A stretch of 64,000 nt of DNA from Pogona vitticeps. Lineage: Eukaryota; Chordata; Lepidosauria; Squamata; Agamidae. The translations under genes were made by a program, and so were the position numbers. The DNA lies in the NCBI RefSeq assembly GCF_051106095.1, contig NC_135784.1, forward strand, positions 153,361,428 to 153,425,427. Reading direction: 5' to 3'. Positions 27,160 to 36,100 of this stretch are shown one piece after another. The notes beneath the pieces are model-generated. The model did not search any database, was not told where the DNA came from, and was given only the letters and a program-made list of their open reading frames with translations. Numbering within the stretch: position 1 is the first letter of the stretch; each line of letters opens with the position of its first letter.

Positions 27160-30100
27160 TAACAAAAATGAAAGTATAAACAAATTCTATTTTCTGTTAC
27201 TTATTGGTTGGAATCCTGTTGGTGTAAGTTACACCATGGATCTCGGGTGATGTCATCAACTGCATCCATTCTGCAGCTATTTCAGGAAATTTAAAGCTTC
27301 CCATTCCCTTCTCCAGATAGGCTCTGGGGATCCCTAGGGATCCCTTTTGTTCTAGGAAGCTTTTAGGAGTAGTGGGATGATGTAGGGAATAATGTACTGT
27401 AGGACCCTCATATCCATGGGATCAGTATCTGCTGATTCACTTATCCACGGTCTGAAAATTTTTTAAAGAAAAAATCCTAGAAATACGTATTTTTCGCTCC
27501 ATAAGACGCACCTTTCCATAAGACGCACCAATTTTTTAGGAGAAGAAAACAGGAAAATATAATCTGTTTTCTTCGCTCCATAAGACGCACAGACTTTCCA
27601 CACCCCTGTTTTGTGGGAAAAAAGTGAGTCTTATGGTGCAAAAAATACAGTATATATTTCTAAAAATGAAGTTACCAGAACTGGCCACTAGAGGGAGGCA
27701 GAGATCATAGCGTTTGCTAGAGTACTATATTTCCACAGTGTTATTATCATAACTGGCCTACAGAGGAAGCAAGAGACTATGCTATGTTTAGTGTTCGCTG
27801 TTAAAATCATATTTGCTTTAATCCGCATTTTTCTGCATCTGTGGGGGGAGATGGAACTTTATATTCACATATAAAGACAAACCATGATTAGTTCGTTAAC
27901 TAAGTGACCTTGGGTTCATACGATTCTTTCCCTCCCCACTTTTGCCCTCCACACAAAAAGAGAGGGCTTTTTAAAGCTTTTAGCTGTGGTTTGGAATTCA
28001 TGTATTTTCCTGTCTCACCTGAATATAGGGATCTATGTTTTGTACAAATTGTAGTTCATTAACAAACCAAACAAGTACAGTTTGAAACCCTAATTTATCA
28101 ACATTCTGTGATATGGACAGAAAGCAGTCAAAGTAGGAGATTATAGTTTGTTTCAAACCATAACCAGATGTTTTAAGCATTTTCCTTGTGCAGAAGGAAG
28201 GCAGGAATGGAAGTCAGGGAAACATGTCATCCCAGATGTCACTGTGGTATAGTCTTGTAATGGTAAATCATGGTTTAGTGCTTGTCTGAATTAGGCTTGT
28301 TTACTCAGCCTTGCCTTAGATCAGTGGTGTCGAACTGTGGCCCTCCAGATGTTCTTGGCCTTCAACTCCCAGAAATCCTGGCCAGCAGAGGTGGTGGTGA
28401 AGGCTTCTGGGAGTTGAAGTCCAAGAACATCTGGAGGGCCACAGTTCGACACCACTGCCTTAGATCATCTGTTTTTTTCCATCCTGCGGAGAGAGAGTAA
28501 GAGAGATGTTTTTCACTAGCTAACCAAAGAAAGGTGGCTACAGGGGACTATTAAATGCAGCACATCAGAAAATACTAAAATTCCAAACTGGAATGTTTTA
28601 AAATAGTATAAAGAGCTAAACTAATGGATGCTGTAAAGTAAAGGTAAAGGTTCCCCTTGACAATTTGTCCAGTCGTGTCCAACTCTAGGCAGCAGTGCTG
28701 ATCTCCGTTCCCAACCCATAGAGCTAGCGTTTGTCCAAAGACAATCCTCCGTGGTCACATGGCCAGCGTGACTAGACACAGAACGCCGTTTACCTTCCCA
28801 CCGAGGGAAAAATGCATTTTTGCATTTTGCATGCTTTTGAAGGTTGGCGGGAGCTGGGACAAGCGATGGGGGCTCACTCTGTAGCGTGGATTCGATCTTA
28901 TGACTGCAGGTCTTCTGACCTTGTAGCATAGAGACTTCAGCGGTTTAATCCGCAGCACCACCACATCCCTAATGGATGATGCAGTTTTTGTTTATTTATT
29001 TCTAACCTGTCCCCTCTCAAGATCTAAGGCTGGGGTACAATCACATTAAAATCATTTAAAATAATGCAGGTAATTTAAGATAATTTTAAATATTTTTAAA
29101 TGCTTTAAAAGAAAAATCCAAAGAACAAAAATGTTTTAAAACAGTGCTAACATAGAAAAGATTTCAGCCATCTCAAAGCACTTCAGTCATAGTAGGATCG
29201 TTTCAAAAATACAAATGAACATTTCTCACTTCATGCATCACTAGTACCTTGCTGATCTCTTCTCCTAACCATTTAGTAGAAAGTAAGCTTGACGGTATCT
29301 TAGTGAATTCATTCCTCTGGTGCATGGTACCATTTGAGACCTTTTAAGGCCATTGGTTTCATTCAATGCAACTAGTGTATCTCTATGAGGCTGGAATAAA
29401 GAAATCAGAGGAGTTTGATCTTGACAAGAATACATTGTATGTACTGTAAAAACAAGTACAGGAGTGAGGCTTGCCCTGAACTCTTTGATGCCAGCTGAAG
29501 GTTTATCAGTGGAGAGTTGTAAAGGGTGAGTCATTGCATCCCATTGTTAGAAGTTTAGTTTTTGCTGTGTTACTGTGACCAGATCAATATCTTGCCATTT
29601 GCACAAACATGCATATTGTTTTTAATGATTACTCAGCAGCCCTGACGGTACAAACTGATCTGACGTTTTGAATGCAGTTATGTGTGTTCAATCCTTCTCC
29701 TTCCCCATTTGTCATTAAAGTCGCTGTGCAAAAGTTCTGGATATTGGTCTAAGTATAACACGTGATCTGGGAATGGTGCTCTTTGTACGTTTTGTTCCTA
29801 AGTAGAGGTGGTCATGCTAGTGGCTCCATGATGGGGGAGGGCACAGAAGTGGGATAACACGGAGCCCAATTATGTTCCATAGCCTACAACTAATACAGAA
29901 TGATCCTCCCAAAGGCAAAATGTACAGTTGACTAAGCCCTTTTCTCCCCATGTATTGGCAGGCAAGAGGCATTCACTTGTCAGGTGTCCGGACCTGTGTG
30001 GTGGTGGCCGAGGAGCGCCCTCGAGTTGCTCTTACTCAGTCTTTCTCCAAGCTCTTCAAAGACATTGGCCTGTCATCTCGTGCAGTCAGCACTACCTTCG

Positions 30101-33100
30101 GGTCAAGAGTCAACGTGGCTATATGTTTACAGGTAACTGTGAAAACTTGCTGGGATCCAGAGGCCCTGTACAGCAGAACATTTCTGAACCTGTAGGTGCA
30201 AGCCATTTTTCTTTATGAGCCTGGGGCATTTTAAATTCTGACTTGATTCCTCAGTCCCAGAGATGGTTTCTTTACCTAACATCCCTTTTGTCCTGCAAGT
30301 GAGAAAACGGTTAGTAGCCACCTCTTTAGTGGGACTGTTCAGGAGACCATCACTGCTCACAGGAACTTCAGAAAGGCTCCATTCAGGGAAGCAGAAACAA
30401 ACATATTTGACTAATGATAGACAGAAAACACAGTGTTCTGTATTTCCACTGTTTTCAAATGAATGAATGAATTAATGAATGAATACTTTATTACGGTCGA
30501 AGACCAGTAAAACCAAATCAGTATAAAATACATACATGTAATTGTAGTTTTGTAAATTGAGGCAGAATTATAGAATTTCCATTAAAACATGATAAAACAA
30601 CCCCTACCTCAGCCAGAGTTATATTAAAAGTATTATATTATCCGTCTAAAATCACTTACCCAAACATCTGAACATGAATAACCATTGCTGCATGTGAAGG
30701 GTCGTTCGGTTGGGCTTCCCTCTTTTTTAATGAAACAACATCAGACACTTTGTCAAATAGTTTGTTGTCATTTATTACTTCACCCAACGGGGTTTTAACC
30801 ACAACAGGTTTGTTCAAACTAGTCTCTTGTTCGAGCGACGGCTCTCGCAAGGGCAACCAAAAAGCTTTCTTCCATAATGTTTTCCCAAACTCTGGTCCCA
30901 TGGACCGGCACAAACTTGTCCCTGACCCTCAGTTCCCAAACCATGGTCAGTTGCACTCAGAAGCGGGAGGGTCTCTTCATCTCCCGTCCATCCCCAGGAC
31001 GGGTCTCCCTCTCTTGTCGGGTCGCCCCAAGGTCCAGGAAGCATCCCGTCTTCCTCAGCTCCTCTAAATGCCATGCCCGGCGAGCCTCTCTTTCTCTAGC
31101 AGTAGCTTCTTTCTCTTCCCTGATTTTTCTTCTCACCCCAGTACGATGGTTTTTGGGGCAAGCTTTTCTTCCTCCGACTCTCAGCTTCCCATTTTCCCGT
31201 CCATGGGTCCTGCATCCAAATCCACTCCCAACCTCCTGGGATGTTGTCCCGTTCTGCCTTGATCTCTCCCAGCCCCCCTTCTTCCACCACCTCATGAGCC
31301 TCTTTCCTTCCCACCAATTCTTCCTTAAAAGGATTAGTTATTTTTAACCCTTTCCATCTCTCTTCCAGCTCTCCGGTGTCCACCACTTTTGACACCCCTT
31401 TCCCCTGTAGATTTGCCCCCTCAAAATCATGGGTATCTGAACCTTGATCTCTTTTATGGCTTATGGTAGTCGGTGGACTAGTCTGGGTTTGTTTGGAGGT
31501 CTTAATGAGAGACGGCTCTACCAGAAAGACCCGGAACTTCTGGTCTTTCCCTTCACACTGCAGCACAAAATTTGGCCACTTGTCTCGTAATATAAGGGGT
31601 ATTGTCAGAGAGTAGCATCTGTACATAATCCTCCTCTGATCTCCCGGGAGATTTACAGATAATAGGTAGTAAAAGCTCCATACGTAGATCCCGATAGTAC
31701 AGAAAAGGAGAACATGACCAACTGATTCAACTTTATCACTATTACAAGGGCAGAGACAATCTGATGTAGGCAAGCCTCGAAATCTCCCCTCCAGAAGCTT
31801 AGAAGGTAGTACATTGGGCCTGGCTAGCATAAAAGCCCTCGTGGGTTTAGATGACATAGTGCTAGCTACTGTTTTCAAATGCTAAACACAGCTGGCACAT
31901 GCTGGAGCCAGAGCATCATCTGGTTCTACCCCACGGACCACCACACTGTCATTCTTCAGTTATGAATGACTTTAGCATTATATAATTAACATAAGTATCA
32001 TCTCAAAAGTAGCCTTCCAGTTTCTGACAACAGAGAATGATAGCGTTAGCTTGAAAGATTGAAATTCTCTCAGGAGAGCAGATATGGAGATTTTGTTGGA
32101 CTTGCAGCAGAAATCATTCTCTTGATAGGTTTCTTTGTTCACTGTATGCTGGTTATACCTTTGAGCATCAGGTCATTGAGCTTACATTGTCCCCAAGGCA
32201 TTGAAATGTCTGTGATTAAAATGTCTTTCGTTAAAAACAAGCAGTGTACACATTAAAAAAATAATTTCCTTAACATTCTTAGGGAACCTCAGGGCCTGAT
32301 CCTACCACAGTGTATGTGGATCTGAAATCCTTACGACATGACAGGTATTGTTGATCTTGTTGTTCCTTCTACTGTTATCTTCATTGCCATAATCCTCATA
32401 ATTTCCATGATAAAAAAAGTCCTACTGTCAGGCCCTTAACACAGATTTCCTCAATTTGTCAAACTATCTGGTTAAATTAATTTTAATTGATAACTTTTTA
32501 GAGTTCTGTCCTAGACATAGAGTGATCTCAGTCAGCTGGGAAAGTACAACCTTTTCTGAAAAGGAGTAGTAGAGAAAAGTTATGTCTTCATAATTGGGCA
32601 CATTTAAAAATTGTTCATTTTAAAGTTGTCTAGAATACTGGAGTGGTGCTTGTCATTATGTTATAATAATTGCCCTAAAAGTACTTTTGCATTTTGCTGA
32701 TTTTTAAAATACACATTTATTTCTCTAGAGTACGGTTGGTTGAAAGAGGTGCTCCCCAGAGTCTGCTGCTTTCTGAGTCAGGAAAGGTAATGTCTCAGCT
32801 ACTTGTAAGTTATCTTACTATACAACCAAGTGCCTTTGAGTCCTGAAGAACTGTCTTCATGTAAAATAGAGCCATAGAATTAATTCAGTGTGTAATAGAA
32901 AACTGCAGGAAACTGCTCTGTGTACAACCTGTGTTACAATTTTAAAAGGTTGTTTCACACTTTCGCTGTATTGAGTGCAACAATGCATTGGTCGAAATCC
33001 TGTTGGAGATGGCTTATGCTGGCCTATAAATTCAGTTCTGTATAAACAGTCACGGGAAATTGCTGCTAATCAGTTAGTGAACCTTGTGGCACAGTAGCTA

Positions 33101-36100
33101 AATTGCAGTACTGCCGTCAAGACTCTGTTCATGACCTGAGTTCAATCCTGACGGGCTCAGGTAGTCACCCCGAGGTTGACTCAGACTTCCATCTTTCCAA
33201 GGAGTACTCAGCTCCCAGTGGGTAGACAAGATGCAGGCTGCATAAAAAGGCGACAGGTACCCCGTGTCAGAGATGAATGATCCTCATTATCCTGATAGAG
33301 GCTATGCTTCGAGGAATTAGTATATTATACTAATGTGCAAACACAGAAATTACTGAGCTGAACTAAACCCAACCAACCCATGCTCAAAGTTGGAAAAGCT
33401 CTCTGTTTAGAAAATACCCTATTAACTGCACTGCATTTAGCGGCACAGATGTTGCATCATACCCAAAGATGCTGGAAAGGCAGACTTTTAAAACTTGGAT
33501 GCAATGTTCCCTCTAAGTTGTGTGGCTATGCAGGGGTGCATCAGGGGCACATATCCACAGCCAGTGTTTCTGCCCCATTGGTTTTGCATGCACGGAGGGT
33601 GGAACCCTGCCCAATGGGGCTGAAAATTAAAGCGAATGTTGTTTGGGGTCATTAATATCTGCTCACAGTCCTCTGCAATCTAATGCAGGTTTAACCTCCC
33701 CTCCCCTTTTTTTTAAACCCTCTTAGATATTACCTGGGGTCAAAGTGATCATTGTTAATCCTGAGACCAAAGGACCAGTTGGGGATTCTCATCTTGGTGA
33801 GGTGCGTGCTGCTCTTGCTCTTTGTGGCGTATCAGGTCTGTCTCAGTCCTGCGTGGCTCCCCTTTGTTCCAAAATAGGACATTGCTGATGTGTGTAGCAA
33901 TGTTAAGGGCACTTGTTTGTTCAACATGTTGAATGTGTGTATGGGTGTCTTTTGAATCTTAAATCAGTATAGGAGGTGCTTTACAAAAATCAATCTGTTC
34001 TGAATAAAACTGCCTTCTGTGGCTATGCCTTATGCCTGTTATTTGGCAAATTATATTCAAACATCTGTTTTACAGACTAATATATAGTCTGTAATATATA
34101 GTCTATTTTTTTTTTATTCCCTTCGGCTTATTTTAGTACAACACATCATTTTCTTTGCCAGCCTTTGTTTGATCCCATTTAAAAATTGCTTTGTAAGTCC
34201 TGGGTCTTGTGTTTGTCCCTTTCCTAGATTTGGGTGAACAGCCCCCACACAGCCAGTGGTTACTACACAATTTATGATAATGAAACCCTCCAAGCAGATC
34301 ATTTCAACACCCGTCTGAGCTTTGGCGATGCCGCCCAAACTCTCTGGGCACGAACAGGTTACCTTGGCTTTGTACGCCGGACTGAGCTCACAGCAGCCAG
34401 TGGAGGTAGGACAAAACATTGTTTTTTTTTCCCCACAAGAACAGGGTCATCTGGGGAAAGGATGCTTGCCAGTAACTTCTCCTGTACTAGGACGAAGGTA
34501 TATTTTCTTCATACCCAAGGTCATGAAAAATAATTTGAAAATAAATTTTTGATTGCTTTCTTGTCCATTGGAATGTAGGAGGAAATTATTTTAAAAAGAT
34601 AAGGAGCCTCATTTTGTTCCATTGAGAATGATTGAACTTCTAGAATGAGGACATTTCTGTTTTGCTCTCCATAGCATTTACCCTACCTATCTTTATGAAT
34701 ACTTGTATGTGTTTTTCCTTTTAGAACGCCATGATGCACTGTATGTCGTAGGGGCCCTGGATGAGACTCTTGAATTGCGGGGATTACGTTACCATCCAAT
34801 TGACATAGAAACCTCTGTTTCCCGGACACACAGGAGCATTGCTGAATGGTATGATGTTGCTGGACATATTTGATCTACCTTGGAACAGTGGTGCATCATT
34901 GCTGAGCTATGCTGCAGTAGTACCAGAGCCTGAAAGGAACTGGTGACTTCACTGTAATAGATTACTTTGGGGGGGGGGAAGGGTGTAAGGATGTTTCTTT
35001 TCTTAATAATGTCAAAACGTATGGCATCATCCTCTCTGTGTAATGGGTGATTTTTATTTGGTTCACTCATTACTTGTTGGGCAAAAATAATTTTGGGATA
35101 AAGTCTGAAATTTTAGGCAACTAACTGTTCTTGACGTAGTTTTTTTTTTTTTAATAAGATAAACAATGTAATAATTATTGTAACAAGTCATGAAAATCAG
35201 TAACCTGAAGTGAGCGATAGTAATGTTTCTTGTTTAAATACAAGCTTTGAGCAGTACAGAATAGAAAGACTGACTGTACTTGCATGATCACTGGAATATG
35301 GGCCCTTTCCATACGCTATGCAGCAACAAACCTAGGTTCACTAATAAGTGCACACTAAGCAGAGCAGTTGTCAGTAGCCAGTCTCATACACTGTAATATG
35401 AGTTTTCTGTTTCCTGTCTGTTGCATTTATACTTGAAGTATACAGTTAAACATCTTAGGTATATATGTTTTTTAAAATATCCAATAATGAAGTACTCCTT
35501 CCAGATTGTCATTGTAAAATGATACGTATTGCATACCTCCAACTTGGATTTTAGGCTTTGGAAAGAAAATAAATACTGTATAACATTCATGATGTATTAA
35601 CATTGGGATTAAGAAGTGACCATATATGGGGCATAAATACCATTTCAGTGAAATAGTCTTGGAGGCTCATAGGGCTTGAAAGCAAGAAAATAATTCCAAG
35701 ATTCAGTTGCCAGAAAAGTATGACACATTGCGAAGGTATACCATTTGGGTGAGGATGCATTCATCACAGCATATTTTCAGGTTGGGAGAGACTTTCAGAT
35801 ATTGGCATAATCCAAAGAGTTAGGCGCACTCTATATCTGTAGACTATATCCCTTCAAAGGCATGCAGTTTATGTTTTTTTTTTTTTTACTTTTTCCTAGT
35901 GCTGTATTCACATGGACCAACTTACTTGTCGTAGTCGTGGAGCTCTGCGGGTGTGAACAGGAGGCCCTCGATTTAGTTCCTCTGGTGACCAACGTTGTCC
36001 TTGAAGAACATTATTTAATTGTGGGCGTTGTGGTGGTAGTTGACCCTGGGGTGATTCCCATCAATTCCAGAGGCGAGAAGCAACGCATGCACCTCCGTGA

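Noticed and set aside
26844-27179. Open frame with a poly-Asn run
   Set aside because: It is a read-through of DIP2B exon 18 into the AAT microsatellite, not a separate gene.
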